Below, in pieces: positions 26,004-34,690 of a DNA stretch of 64,000 bases. Location: positions 1 to 64,000 of the forward strand of contig JAFDMF010000009.1 in NCBI GenBank assembly GCA_019306065.1. Reading direction: 5' to 3'. The position numbers were made by a program, and so were the translations under genes. This DNA comes from Deltaproteobacteria bacterium (GTDB lineage: Bacteria; Desulfobacterota; Desulfobacteria; Desulfobacterales; JAFDMD01). How positions within the stretch are numbered: the first letter of the stretch is position 1; every line of letters starts with the position of its first letter. The notes beneath the pieces are model-generated. The model searched no databases. It saw only the letters and a program-made list of their open reading frames with translations, and was not told the DNA's origin.

Positions 26004-26064
26004 TGATAGACTATGATTAAGAATTTGAGCCGTAGAGACGTTTTATACAACGTCTCTACTTTTA
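26004..26064 (+). terminator. palindromic element acting as terminator after hpf
   Basis: Perfect arms GTAGAGACGTT (26032-26042) and AACGTCTCTAC (26049-26059) with a 6-base loop, followed by TTTT. The upstream TGATAGACTATGA flank recurs at 21845. A second hairpin (TCCCTT/AAGGGA) lies at about 25972-25986. So the element is both a repeat copy and a likely terminator. Confidence 0.7.
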
Positions 26065-26098
26065 AGATAGTCAAGGAACCAATTAAAAAATAAAAATT

Positions 26099-26563
26099 AT
26101 GAAAACATTAGATTTTTTAAAAAAAGAGGCGATTATAACAAATCTTTCGTCTCGGAATAAAAAAGAAACATTGGAAGAGATGGCGGCTCCGGTTGCAAAG
26201 ATTTTAAAAACCGATAATGAAATATTAGTAAGAGCGTTAATGGAAAGAGAGCAGCTCGGGAGCACAGGCTACGATAACGGAGTCGGGCTGCCGCATGCAA
26301 AATTAAAAAACATTCAAGATACCGTATTAAGTTTTGGGGTCAGCAAACAAGGGATTGATTTTGATTCTTTAGACGGCAGTCCTACTCATATATTTTTTCT
26401 TTTACTCACTCCCGAAAATTCTGCGGGAATACATTTAAGACTATTGGCAAAAATTTCTAAAATTTTAAAAAATGAAAATTTTAGACAAAAGGTTATCAAA
26501 GCCAAAACCAGCGAAGAGATATTATCAATAATAAAAAAAGCAGACGAAAAATATTCGGAATAA
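26099..26563 (+). CDS. ptsN: PtsN-like PTS IIA (nitrogen/fructose type) regulator
   Basis: 154 aa with the IIA phosphorylation-site region ALMEREQLGSTGYDNGVGLPHAKL, whose His at GLPHAK is the phospho-acceptor. HIFFLLLTPENSAGIHLRLLAKI follows. In the rpoN region it probably regulates rather than transports. The neighbouring mannose-type IIA starts 15 bases later. Confidence 0.9.
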   Translation: MKTLDFLKKEAIITNLSSRNKKETLEEMAAPVAKILKTDNEILVRALMEREQLGSTGYDNGVGLPHAKLKNIQDTVLSFGVSKQGIDFDSLDGSPTHIFFLLLTPENSAGIHLRLLAKISKILKNENFRQKVIKAKTSEEILSIIKKADEKYSE

Positions 26564-26578
26564 AAAAATGAGCAAACT

Positions 26579-27001
26579 ATGATAGGAATAATAATAGCAG
26601 CCCATGCAAAGTTAAGCTATGCCCTTATAGAAGCGGCGGAATTTATTAAGAAAAAAAGTCAGCCCGCTCTTCTGCCGCTATCTGTAAATATAGAAGATGA
26701 GCCTACCGATAAAATAATAAAAAAGATACAGGATGGAATAAAAAAGGTTAATCGTGGCAGTGGAGTATTAATATTAACAGATATGTTCGGAGGAACTCCA
26801 TCTAATATAAGCTACTCCTTTTTACAAGAAGGAACCGTCGAAGTTTTATCCGGCGTTAATTTGCCGATTTTAATAAGAGCAATAGACAACCGCGAAAAAA
26901 TGAAACTTAACGAACTTGCGGATAGTATCGAAGCGTTCGGAAAAAAAAGCATCTCCCTGGCCAGCGGAATACTTAAAGGGAATAAAAGGGATAATACTTG
27001 A
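26579..27001 (+). CDS. PTS EIIA-Man family protein
   Basis: 140 aa. It opens MIGIIIAAHAKLSYALIEAAEF with the conserved phospho-His (residue 9). The second motif LILTDMFGGTPSNIS is the Man-family signature around the Asp. No IIB, IIC or IID gene is in the window, so it most likely works in a regulatory phosphorelay with the preceding ptsN. Start ATG follows a weak site. Confidence 0.88.
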   Translation: MIGIIIAAHAKLSYALIEAAEFIKKKSQPALLPLSVNIEDEPTDKIIKKIQDGIKKVNRGSGVLILTDMFGGTPSNISYSFLQEGTVEVLSGVNLPILIRAIDNREKMKLNELADSIEAFGKKSISLASGILKGNKRDNT

Positions 27002-27015
27002 AAGGAGAATATAAG

Positions 27016-27774
27016 ATGAATAAACGGATACCTTTTATAGCCGGAAATTGGAAAATGTATAAAGATTGCAATCAAGCCGTAGAAACCATAAAAACTTTGT
27101 TGGAGTTGGCGTTTGAAGTTGAAGATGCCGATATAATGATTGCACCTTCATTTACCTCTTTATATCCTGTAGGAAAAATTTTAAAAGATTCAAACGTCAA
27201 ACTTGGAGCTCAAAGTATTTGCTATCAAAAAGAAGGAGCTTTTACGGGAGAAATATCTGCCTCCATGCTGTTATCTTGCGGATGCCTTTATGTTATAATC
27301 GGGCATTCGGAACGAAGAGAGATTTTTAATGAAACTGACGAAAATATAAATAAAAAAATAAACGCCGCAATTAATGCGGGATTAATTCCAATCTTATGCA
27401 TAGGAGAATCCGAAGCTCAAAGAGATGCAGGCGATACATTTAAAATACTTGACAAACAGATAGAATTAGGATTAAAAGACTTTTTTACCGAAGATTTAAA
27501 TAATCTGATAATAGCTTACGAGCCTATATGGGCTATAGGCACAGGTAAAACAGCTACGGATGAACAGGCACAGGAAGTTCATAAATTTATAAGAGAAGAA
27601 ATAGAAGCAAAGTTTGGAAAAAGCCTCGCGGAATCAATAAGAATACTATATGGAGGCAGCGTAAAACCGGCTAATATCAAACAATTAATGGATATGCCGG
27701 ATATAGATGGCACTCTTGTAGGGGGTGCAAGCCTTGATGCAAAAACCTTTTCGGAAATTATAAAATATAAATAA
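27016..27774 (+). CDS. tpiA: triosephosphate isomerase
   Basis: 252 aa from ATG 27016, which has AAAGGAG ten bases upstream (the upstream TTG at 26998 would overlap the previous stop and this site). Catalytic signatures are NWKMYK (Lys), VIIGHSERRE (His) and IIAYEPIWAIGTGKTA (Glu), with LYGGSVKP for the phosphate loop. Interconverts glyceraldehyde-3-phosphate and dihydroxyacetone phosphate. Its stop overlaps the secG start region. Confidence 0.97.
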   Translation: MNKRIPFIAGNWKMYKDCNQAVETIKTLLELAFEVEDADIMIAPSFTSLYPVGKILKDSNVKLGAQSICYQKEGAFTGEISASMLLSCGCLYVIIGHSERREIFNETDENINKKINAAINAGLIPILCIGESEAQRDAGDTFKILDKQIELGLKDFFTEDLNNLIIAYEPIWAIGTGKTATDEQAQEVHKFIREEIEAKFGKSLAESIRILYGGSVKPANIKQLMDMPDIDGTLVGGASLDAKTFSEIIKYK

Positions 27775-28124
27775 TGTCTATATTAATAACAATAATACAT
27801 ATTATAGTCTGTTTGGCTCTGATATTAATAGTTTTACTGCAAACGGGAAAAGGAGCGAACATGGGTTCTCTTTTCGGAGGCGGATCAAGCGCAAGCTTAT
27901 TCGGCAGCGGAGGAGCCTCTACTTTTTTAACCAAAGCCACAACAATAGCGGCAATAATATTTATGGTTACCTCTTTAATATTAACCTCTACTTCCGGAAA
28001 GAAAAAAGAGGTATCTGTTATTGAAAAGGTAAAAGTTATGCAGACTAAAGATACTAAAACGGAGACTTCGGCTCAAGCGAAACAGTCGGATGCTACAAAT
28101 GCCGAAACAAACAACACAAAATAA
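27774..28124 (+). CDS. secG: SecG, preprotein translocase subunit
   Basis: 116 aa. Two membrane helices (about residues 2-22 and 52-72) flank the conserved LLQTGKGANMGSLFGGGSSA and FLTKATT segments. A charged, Lys/Thr/Glu-rich C-terminal tail follows. tpiA-secG-tRNA-Leu is a common order in bacteria. Part of the SecYEG channel. Confidence 0.95.
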   Translation: MSILITIIHIIVCLALILIVLLQTGKGANMGSLFGGGSSASLFGSGGASTFLTKATTIAAIIFMVTSLILTSTSGKKKEVSVIEKVKVMQTKDTKTETSAQAKQSDATNAETNNTK

Positions 28125-28134
28125 ACAAATATGT

Positions 28135-28220
28135 GCCGAAGTGGTGTAATCGGTAGACACGCTATCTTGAGGGGGTAGTGGGCTATGCCCGTGCCGGTTC
28201 AAGTCCGGCCTTCGGCACCA
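28135..28220 (+). tRNA. tRNA-Leu (anticodon GAG)
   Basis: Acceptor arms GCCGAAG and CTTCGGC pair fully. The anticodon stem CTATC/GGTAG encloses loop TTGAGGG, giving anticodon GAG. A long variable arm (class II), TPsiC arm GGTTCAAGTCC and an encoded CCA end are present. Confidence 0.95.
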
Positions 28221-28319
28221 TATCATAAAAAGCAAAAAACTTAATCACTTCTTATAAACCGCAAAGAAAGAAAACAGACAAAAAATTAAAATTGATAATC
28301 GGTTTGTTTCTGATCTGAA

Positions 28320-28504
28320 GCAATCGAAAAAAGCCCTCCCATAATGAAAAAAAGCTTAAAGATCTTACAATAGGGCAGTTAAAAGATGCAGGTAAGCTAA
28401 TTCATCTGCCGCTTCGCTCTAATTCTATCCGTCAAGAGATGATTTCCGATATTATAAATAATATTCATAGTGAGGAGGTATGGAAACGCATATTAAACGT
28501 TTAG
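28320..28504 (+). pseudogene. start-less remnant of an unknown gene
   Basis: The frame EKKLKDLTIGQLKDAGKLIH continues as LPLRSNSIRQEMISDIINN and ends EEVWKRILNV-TAG at 28502-28504. No start codon precedes it in frame (a stop lies just upstream). It is clearly coding-like but unassigned. The rest of the 28221-28586 gap holds nothing recognisable. Confidence 0.45.
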
Positions 28505-28586
28505 TTTCCATATAAAGATATATTGAACCTGTTTTTCGGTCAAAACATAGAAAACCATTTAACATATAAATCTTTATCAATAAATA

Positions 28587-29104
28587 ATGTTAAAAATAAA
28601 AAAGGAAACCGATAAGAATTTTGCCGATATTTATGAATTAATAAAATCGGCATTCGGACAAAAAGCGGAAGCGGCTCTTGTTAATCTTTTAAGAAAAAGC
28701 GACGCGTTTATATCTGAACTTGCTTTGACTGCGGAAATTGATAATAACATAGTAGGATATATTCTATTTACAAAAATTAGGATAGAAAATAACGCTGGCA
28801 AAAAATTCAAGAGTTTGGCGCTTGCTCCTGTCGCGGTAGCAAAGAATATGCAAAAAAGAGGAATCGGAGCAGGCTGATTTGTTACGGGCTTAATAAAGCA
28901 AAAGATTTGGGTTATAAATCTGCAATAGCATTGGGACACGAAAGCTATTATCCGAGATTCGGTTTTATTCCGGACTCAAAATGGAATATAAAAGCCACTT
29001 TTGATGTTCCGAAAGATGCATTTATGGGTATGGAACTTATAAAGAACGGACTTGCCCAAGTTGGTGGAACGGTTGTGTATCCTAAAGAGTTTGGAATGGT
29101 ATAA
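28587..29104 (+). pseudogene. GNAT acetyltransferase with a frameshift
   Basis: The first frame reads LKIKKETDKNFADIYELIKS and ends in SLALAPVAVAKNMQKRGIGAG-TGA at 28875-28877. The second, one base out of register, picks up as LICYGLNKAKDLGYKSAIA and continues GHESYYPRFGFIPDSKW to TAA 29102-29104. Together they form one complete YhbS-type N-acetyltransferase of about 172 aa. A single missing base near 28872, inside the acetyl-CoA loop RGIGAG, splits it. It may be a true mutation or a sequencing/assembly error; the sequence is otherwise intact, which suggests the break is recent. Confidence 0.75.
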
Positions 29105-29155
29105 TAGGTTAAAATAAAAAATTATTAATAAAAAGATACCGAAAGCTTTTTGGCA

Positions 29156-29210
29156 AACAAAGTCGGAAAAAGAAAAAATAAATTCTTTCTTCTTCCGACT
29201 TTGTTATAAA
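29156..29210. terminator. bidirectional hairpin terminator
   Basis: Arms AACAAAGTCGGAA (29156-29168) and TTCCGACTTTGTT (29193-29205) with an A/T-rich interior that can pair further. It lies between the convergent GNAT and SMP-30-like genes. Confidence 0.8.
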
Positions 29211-29237
29211 ATTTATTTGTGCTAAAATGTATAGTGT

Positions 29238-30392
29238 TTATTGAGATAATCGAATGACTGATAATGTATATGGTTTATCAATTTTAGTATTGATCAAATG
29301 AGGATTTCCAAAAGGCATATCCATATTAACTATTATCAATTCATCGCCCCTTATAATTACTTCGCAAGGTTCGTCTAACAATCCATTGCTTCCATCTGTA
29401 TCGCCATTTTTATGCAGCGTTTTGATATTTCCATTCATGTCAAGCGAGTGAACGGCATTTCCTAAAAAATCCGCAATATATATTTTATTGTCTGTTTTGT
29501 TCCATACAATTCCATCAGCAGAAGTCATTTTAGTATCTTTTGCAAAAAGTTCCGTTTTTATAGGCAAGTTTTGTTTATCTAATATTGTCTTATAAATAAC
29601 GCCATCTTCAACAATTGCAGTATAAAGATTTCCGTCGCCGTCAATTGTAACTCCATCCGCTCCGAATCCTACTCGTCCGCTTGATTTAAATGTCGCGACA
29701 AGATGTTTATCAGGATTATTTTTATTATACGGTTCTAACTGTACGGCATTTTGTTTCATTTCATCAAGACTAAACGCATAAACGCCACTGATAAGATTTG
29801 GTTTCTTTTCGTTTTGTTTAACTTTTGGCATATGTTCGAGGATTGTCTCCGATACAAATAAAGTATTACCTTTCCATGTTAACCCATTGGCGACAATAAA
29901 TCCCTCGACAACTACATCTATATTAATAGGCGCACCGTTTTTTATATTGATTCTTAATAGTCTTGACTTATGGTCTCCATTCCAGAATATTTGCATATCG
30001 GCAACATATAAATTACCGTCAGGTCCAAAAGCGGCATCCATAGGGCCAATTTTGTCTGTTTCAGGATGCATATCCATTTTTTTAAATTTATACCATGTTG
30101 TTATGTTGTTATTTTTATCAATTTTTGCCATTACAGGCGGGGATGGCTTATTAATTTTACCTTCTTTTAATAGCTCTTCGTTGTTGAAATTCGGAATGGA
30201 CATGATTATGTTTCCATCATTATCCAAAGCGGCTCCATCGGGTGTGTTATACTTCGTTGGCAGTTCCATAAAAAGTTGAATACTGCCGGATAATTGTTTT
30301 TCACACGATTTGGTTTGCATTGCACAACCGGTAAACATAAAAATAGATACTATAGAGATGAAGATCGTTAATACTATTTTGTTTTTTTTCAT
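29238..30392 (-). CDS. SMP-30/gluconolactonase-like lipoprotein
   Basis: 384 aa. Signal sequence with lipobox FMFTGC|A at Cys23. The mature protein is a beta-propeller with repeated strand motifs: TPDGAALDNDGNIIM, GPMDAAFGPDGNLYVADMQ, GVTIDGDGNLYTAIVEDGV and SADGIVWNKTDNKIYIADFLG, which give the metal-binding Asp/Asn residues of the SMP-30 family. It is probably a periplasmic or outer-membrane sugar-lactonase-like enzyme, but the substrate is unknown and the lactonase role is not assured. It stands as its own unit. Confidence 0.8.
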   Translation of the reverse strand: MKKNKIVLTIFISIVSIFMFTGCAMQTKSCEKQLSGSIQLFMELPTKYNTPDGAALDNDGNIIMSIPNFNNEELLKEGKINKPSPPVMAKIDKNNNITTWYKFKKMDMHPETDKIGPMDAAFGPDGNLYVADMQIFWNGDHKSRLLRINIKNGAPINIDVVVEGFIVANGLTWKGNTLFVSETILEHMPKVKQNEKKPNLISGVYAFSLDEMKQNAVQLEPYNKNNPDKHLVATFKSSGRVGFGADGVTIDGDGNLYTAIVEDGVIYKTILDKQNLPIKTELFAKDTKMTSADGIVWNKTDNKIYIADFLGNAVHSLDMNGNIKTLHKNGDTDGSNGLLDEPCEVIIRGDELIIVNMDMPFGNPHLINTKIDKPYTLSVIRLSQ

Positions 30393-30422
30393 TTGTAGTT
30401 CTTGCTTTCCGTCATAAATTTA

Positions 30423-30779
30423 TTAATAAGAATGCGTTCCCAGAACAACCTTTACGCCGAATTTTTTCTCCAGAGTAACCTTAAGCTTTTCAAAATTTAT
30501 CGGGCAGCCTGCAGTTTCCATTGCAAGTTTTACGCATGTGCCGAAATGTATTGCGTCAAAAGGTCTGTCAAGGTTTTGGCTTACCTCTGTCAATAGTTTT
30601 ACTCTCGGAACCGTAAGGCCTGGGCAGTCGCCGCAGTCGGTCATTGCAATAAGCTCTATTTCATCGTCGTAGGCTCCGAATGCTCCGTTTTTTTCTTTCA
30701 TTGCTTTATAACATTTAGCGCATCCTATACAGGAATGATCTTTAATACGTTTACAATAAAGTATTGCTATTTTTGCCAT
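30423..30779 (-). CDS. CGGC-domain metal-binding protein
   Basis: 118 aa. Cys pairs are in YCKRIKDHSCIGCAKCYKAM (about residues 9-23), MTDCGDCPG (CGDC, the variant of the CGGC motif) and FGTCVKLAMETAGCP. These are the features of the CGGC family of anaerobes, of unknown function, probably binding metal or a cluster. Lies 26 bases downstream of the thioesterase gene on the same strand. Confidence 0.85.
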   Translation of the reverse strand: MAKIAILYCKRIKDHSCIGCAKCYKAMKEKNGAFGAYDDEIELIAMTDCGDCPGLTVPRVKLLTEVSQNLDRPFDAIHFGTCVKLAMETAGCPINFEKLKVTLEKKFGVKVVLGTHSY

Positions 30780-30806
30780 AATAATATTCTCTTTTTAGGT
30801 TTTGGA

Positions 30807-31271
30807 TTATAATATATATGTTCCTGTGCCGGAAGCTATAAGTTTTCCGGCATCATTATTAAGTTCAATCCTTGTAACCGCAACTCTGGTTCCGGCTCTT
30901 AAAGTATAGCCGGAGGCTATGAACCAATTGCCGTATCCGGGGCGGAGATAATCGACTCTTAAATCTACGGTGCCTAATCTGGAAAACTTTTTTTTTTGCG
31001 CTTCTATTGATTGTTCCGTATTTTTTTTATAAAAACTTACAAATGCCGCCATTCCTCCGGTTACGTCTATAAGCGAGGAAATTACTCCGCCGTGAAGGTT
31101 TTTTTTGATATAATTTCCTACAAATTCATCCTTCATTTTAATTTTGATTTTTATAGTATCATCCTCTATCGAATCTACCGTCATTCCAAGCAGTTTGTTA
31201 AAAGGAATTTTCTCGCTTACTATCTTGTTGATAAGAGAAAAAAAAGCTGAATTATGTATTGGAGTATTCAT
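30807..31271 (-). CDS. hotdog-fold thioesterase, PaaI-like
   Basis: 154 aa. The hotdog signature is KNLHGGVISSLIDVTGGMAAF, with catalytic HGG and Asp, followed by DLRVDYLRPGYGNWFIASGYTLRAGTRVAVTRIELNN. The N-terminal helix includes INKIVSEKIPFNKLLGM. It would hydrolyse acyl-CoA thioesters of uncertain chain. It may be cotranscribed with the CGGC-domain gene downstream. Confidence 0.85.
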   Translation of the reverse strand: MNTPIHNSAFFSLINKIVSEKIPFNKLLGMTVDSIEDDTIKIKIKMKDEFVGNYIKKNLHGGVISSLIDVTGGMAAFVSFYKKNTEQSIEAQKKKFSRLGTVDLRVDYLRPGYGNWFIASGYTLRAGTRVAVTRIELNNDAGKLIASGTGTYIL

Positions 31272-31331
31272 AATAAATTTTCATAATAAAAGATGAATAT
31301 TTTTTTATTTTTCAATAAAAACCAGATAAAA

Positions 31332-32636
31332 TTATTGAATAAACTTTTTTAAATATTCGTAGTTTTTTGTCAAGACTCCATTATATACTATTACTGCGTT
31401 TTTTATTTCGGAACATAAACCGGATTCTTCCAAAGTCGAGTCGTAATCCGCCTGTAGAAGATTCGGGATAAACGGAGAGAGGCTGGCGCTAAAAAATTCA
31501 GAAGAATCTTTTGGCAGTTCGCAAGGAAGATTGTCTACCGCTAATACCAAAACCCCGTCTCCTTTAACCCCGTCCGTAATTGTTTTATCAATAGGATTGC
31601 ATATAAAGGAAGGCGAGCCGGAGTCTGTAGATTTAACGGTGCATTCAACAGAGCCGTTTAAATCGCATGTAATGTCCGCTATTCCGCATAGTTTCGGATT
31701 TTTAGAGTTGTGGTAAAGCTTTTTTAAAGCATCCCATGTAACGAAGCGGGGATATTTATCCTCCCAATAAATAGCGTTTATCAATATTGTAATATAAGGA
31801 AGGTATTTTTCAAATACGCTTGAGTAATTTTCCGGATGCTCGTAGTAATTATGAAGGTCGAAACTTTTGCCTATTGTTGATTCCACAAGATCTTTTTCTT
31901 TAAAAACGCATACATATATTTTATTATTCTCTTTGCTTTTTTCTGCGATCTCTTTTAAAGCGCCTGGCTCAATATATTCTACGGGAAGGGTGTTTAAAAT
32001 GGACTGAGCTCCTTTTGATACGTTGCCGTAGCCTAAAATTCCTATAATAATCGGAGAAAGTTTTGAAGATATTCCCTCTTTTTTTATTTTTTCTCCTATA
32101 AGTTTTATCTTTTCTTTGGCGTCATTTACAGATTTATATCCATGAGCCTTTTTACATTCATCAAAAGTGGTTTTTATTTTTTTATGTTCCCAATATTCGC
32201 CCATAAGAGATAATATATCAATAGCTCCGGCATCTCCTGCAAAATTGCCGAAATAGACAAGCCTTTGGTTTTTATCGCCCGTTATTTTTTCGTAATCTAT
32301 TAGGGTGGAACCTGATTCAATAATTTTTTTCAATAAAGGCATTCCGCTTTTCTGCCCTTTAATGGTATGAGAAAAGAAAAGATATGTTTTGTTATTTATA
32401 ACCTTTTCTATAGGAATCTCTTTTACTCCCAAAATTACGTCTCCGGGCGTCATATCTTCGCATAATAAGGCGCCGGCTTTTTGATATTTGTCTTCTTTAA
32501 AAAAACGTTTTGAAGATTTTTCAATATAAGCTTTTGCTCCGGTTTTATCTATAATTTTTTTTAAATCATCCGGAACTATAGCGGCTCTGCGTTCCCACTG
32601 ATTTTTATCTTCGGCTCGTATTAGTAGTGATTTCAT
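31332..32636 (-). CDS. lysine-ketoglutarate reductase, AlaDH/PNT-type
   Basis: 434 aa. It starts LIRAEDKNQWERRAAIVPDD, the conserved opening of the saccharopine-forming reductase domain (alpha-aminoadipic semialdehyde synthase N-terminus). A Rossmann loop GILGYGNVSKGAQ lies at about residues 200-212 and VYFGNFAGDAGAIDIL upstream. GIADITCDLNGSVE is also typical. It would condense lysine with 2-oxoglutarate (or split saccharopine). The partner saccharopine dehydrogenase is 27 bases upstream on the same strand. Confidence 0.82.
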   Translation of the reverse strand: MKSLLIRAEDKNQWERRAAIVPDDLKKIIDKTGAKAYIEKSSKRFFKEDKYQKAGALLCEDMTPGDVILGVKEIPIEKVINNKTYLFFSHTIKGQKSGMPLLKKIIESGSTLIDYEKITGDKNQRLVYFGNFAGDAGAIDILSLMGEYWEHKKIKTTFDECKKAHGYKSVNDAKEKIKLIGEKIKKEGISSKLSPIIIGILGYGNVSKGAQSILNTLPVEYIEPGALKEIAEKSKENNKIYVCVFKEKDLVESTIGKSFDLHNYYEHPENYSSVFEKYLPYITILINAIYWEDKYPRFVTWDALKKLYHNSKNPKLCGIADITCDLNGSVECTVKSTDSGSPSFICNPIDKTITDGVKGDGVLVLAVDNLPCELPKDSSEFFSASLSPFIPNLLQADYDSTLEESGLCSEIKNAVIVYNGVLTKNYEYLKKFIQ

Positions 32637-32663
32637 TTTATTTTATCCTTTATCGTAAGTATA

Positions 32664-34010
32664 TTAAGTTAGGTCTTTTTTTATTTCGGTAAATTTTATA
32701 TCCATAGTCTCCAGTTCGTTAAGAACAGGCTCATATATTTGAGGTAAAACAGGTATATGGACTCCGGTTAAATCGATTTTATTTTCGGCTATTAATTTAA
32801 CCCCTATTGCCGCTGGAAGCCCTACTGTGCGAGACATTGCGCTGTCTTTGCCTTTAATTCCTTCGGTTGCCAAAGTCGAAGTGATTTTCTCTTTTTTATT
32901 CGGATATTCGGCAATAAATTCATGATGCTGAACAAGCATATCTGTATCATTTTTTTGCGCGGACAGCTTTTGCTTTAAAATGTATGCAAACATATCAAAC
33001 GCGGTTCCAGACGTTAAAGGAAGTTTTTTTTTGCTTAAAAGCCCCAGCCACTCTACCTTTTTTATTATAACCGAATGCTTAAAAACTCCTAAAAATGAGG
33101 CAAGTTCCTTTTTTAAATCGGACGAAGAATCGCTTATAATATTTGCAATAATATCATAAGGCGACATTTCGTTTAGATCGAATTTTTTATTTCTATCCAA
33201 AAGATTAAGCCTTTTTAAACAATCCCAAGTTTCGCAATGCCCTGGATTTCTTAATGTTCCCCTGTAGATGCTTGTAGCGTTTTTTATATTGTAAATATCA
33301 AGATAAGGAATTGAATCCCTATTTACATAAGCCTCGAAAACTCCAGCGCTGGGGACTTCCAAAAACCAATAATGACGGAAAAGCTCTTTTGAAGAAACTT
33401 TAATAATTTTTTCGTCTTTTAAATATTGCCCATCATTATCTGCAGCAAGCATAGCCCCTTCCGGGCTCCATGAAAACTTATAGCCCATAGGATTTGTATT
33501 GCTTTCCAAAGAGGGTAGTCCGCCGCAGTAAGAATAAAAGCTTCTTATTTCGCCACCAGCTTTTTTTACGGAGTTTATAACCTTCATAGCAGCCATATGA
33601 TCAAGCCCCGGATCAACTCCTATTTCATTTAAAAAGATCAGCCCCTTTTTTTTTGCTTCCGAATCAAAAGACTGCATCTCCTCTTTTACATAAGAGGCTG
33701 TAACAAGATGTTTTTTATGTTCCAAACATAATCTTGCAACAACAGGATGCAATGTCCACGGCAAAAGGCTTACAACTATATCTGATGCGGCAACCTTTTT
33801 ATTAAGCGCGTCTTTATCGTTAACGTTTAATGGTATAGCGCAGCCGTTTGGATGTTTGTTTATAAGCTTTTGTGCTTTATCTATAAATTCGTCTGCAACG
33901 GTTAGTTTTATATTCGGCTGTTTGAGCAGATAGCGCGCCAGAGGCCCTGCAACCAAACCTGCTCCGAGCAGCAGAATATTTTTAGTATTATTGTTATTAG
34001 TCATTTTCAC
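32664..34010 (-). CDS. saccharopine dehydrogenase (glutamate-forming type)
   Basis: 448 aa. N-terminal Rossmann motif LLLGAGLVAGPLARYLL, then LVTASYVKEEMQ, GVDPGLDHMAAM and YCGGLPSLESNTNPMGYKFSWSP, the signature of the LYS9-like family. Acts on saccharopine to give aminoadipate semialdehyde and glutamate, or the reverse. In eukaryotes it is fused to the reductase domain; here the two are separate adjacent genes, a complete lysine catabolic (or saccharopine) module. Promoter region upstream at about 34020-34080. Confidence 0.85.
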   Translation of the reverse strand: MKMTNNNNTKNILLLGAGLVAGPLARYLLKQPNIKLTVADEFIDKAQKLINKHPNGCAIPLNVNDKDALNKKVAASDIVVSLLPWTLHPVVARLCLEHKKHLVTASYVKEEMQSFDSEAKKKGLIFLNEIGVDPGLDHMAAMKVINSVKKAGGEIRSFYSYCGGLPSLESNTNPMGYKFSWSPEGAMLAADNDGQYLKDEKIIKVSSKELFRHYWFLEVPSAGVFEAYVNRDSIPYLDIYNIKNATSIYRGTLRNPGHCETWDCLKRLNLLDRNKKFDLNEMSPYDIIANIISDSSSDLKKELASFLGVFKHSVIIKKVEWLGLLSKKKLPLTSGTAFDMFAYILKQKLSAQKNDTDMLVQHHEFIAEYPNKKEKITSTLATEGIKGKDSAMSRTVGLPAAIGVKLIAENKIDLTGVHIPVLPQIYEPVLNELETMDIKFTEIKKDLT

Positions 34011-34083
34011 TCCTGTTTTATTTATTAATAAAAAATGAATATCTTTTCATTTTTATAAATTCCGATATATTATATACAGCTAT

Positions 34084-34141
34084 GAAATGTCCACGCTTCT
34101 TGCTTATCTCTTCGGATACGCAAAAAAAATTTGGACATTTC
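34084..34141. repeat. 58-bp element with GGACAT inverted ends
   Basis: Perfect 10-bp terminal inverted repeat GAAATGTCCA (34084-34093) and TGGACATTTC (34132-34141). A related element with GGACATCTT ends is at 61842-61939. Both have GCAAAAAAA before the right end. Non-coding. Confidence 0.6.
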
Positions 34142-34278
34142 CTTTATAATAATTCCGTTCGCACGCCGCTCGTCTCCGTTTTTTACGTCTAAATTTTTGT
34201 CATTGGCATTTGCCCATATAAGAAAGTTTCGATTTTTAGTCAATTGAATCCGTTTGTTTTCATACGCTTTTATTAAAA

Positions 34279-34482
34279 CTAAAGCTTGCCTTCCGAAACT
34301 AATCGGCTGAAATATTCAAACGAGCGGTTATATGTTTTTTCCGCTTCTTGAGAAAAACAGCATCCGGGAAGCTCTCTGCTTTGAAGATGATATTTTAAAC
34401 ATTCGCAGCAGATTCCTTTTCTTTGGCAGGGTTCATAAGTGCATTTACATTTTTCAAGATTTTTATCTTTATTACATTCCAT
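34279..34482 (-). CDS. small Cys-rich protein, DUF6485-like
   Basis: 67 aa from ATG 34482 (AGAGGAAAA upstream; a longer frame from 34593 lacks a ribosome binding site). Cys pattern: CNKDKNLEKCKCTYEPC, CC, C, then GCCFSQEAEKTYNRSFEYF. This metal-binding family of unknown function is widespread in anaerobes. It is a single-gene unit. Confidence 0.75.
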   Translation of the reverse strand: MECNKDKNLEKCKCTYEPCQRKGICCECLKYHLQSRELPGCCFSQEAEKTYNRSFEYFSRLVSEGKL

Positions 34483-34497
34483 TTTATTTTTTCCTCT

Positions 34498-34515
34498 GTT
34501 ATACGGCGAACTTTT
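34498..34515 (+). repeat. half copy of a hairpin repeat
   Basis: GTTATACGGCGAACTTT is identical to the right arm of the 51448-51491 hairpin. The left arm is absent here, so this is a partial copy or the target half of an insertion. Confidence 0.4.
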
Positions 34516-34690
34516 ATCATTCTTTTTTGTGTTTAAAACGTAGTCATTGGGTTTTTTTGATAGACACAATATAAAAATATAGCCTAAAAACAATTAAAAG
34601 TATAGGTTAAATGATAGATTGACATTTAAAATCAATTATGAAATAAAAATTCAGTATTAACATTGGCCTGTGTTTGGAGAATTTAACATT

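Noticed and set aside
34011-34278. Possible riboswitch upstream of the saccharopine genes
   Set aside because: The GGACAT-bounded element lies near the promoter region, but no known riboswitch motif or conserved aptamer core could be seen.
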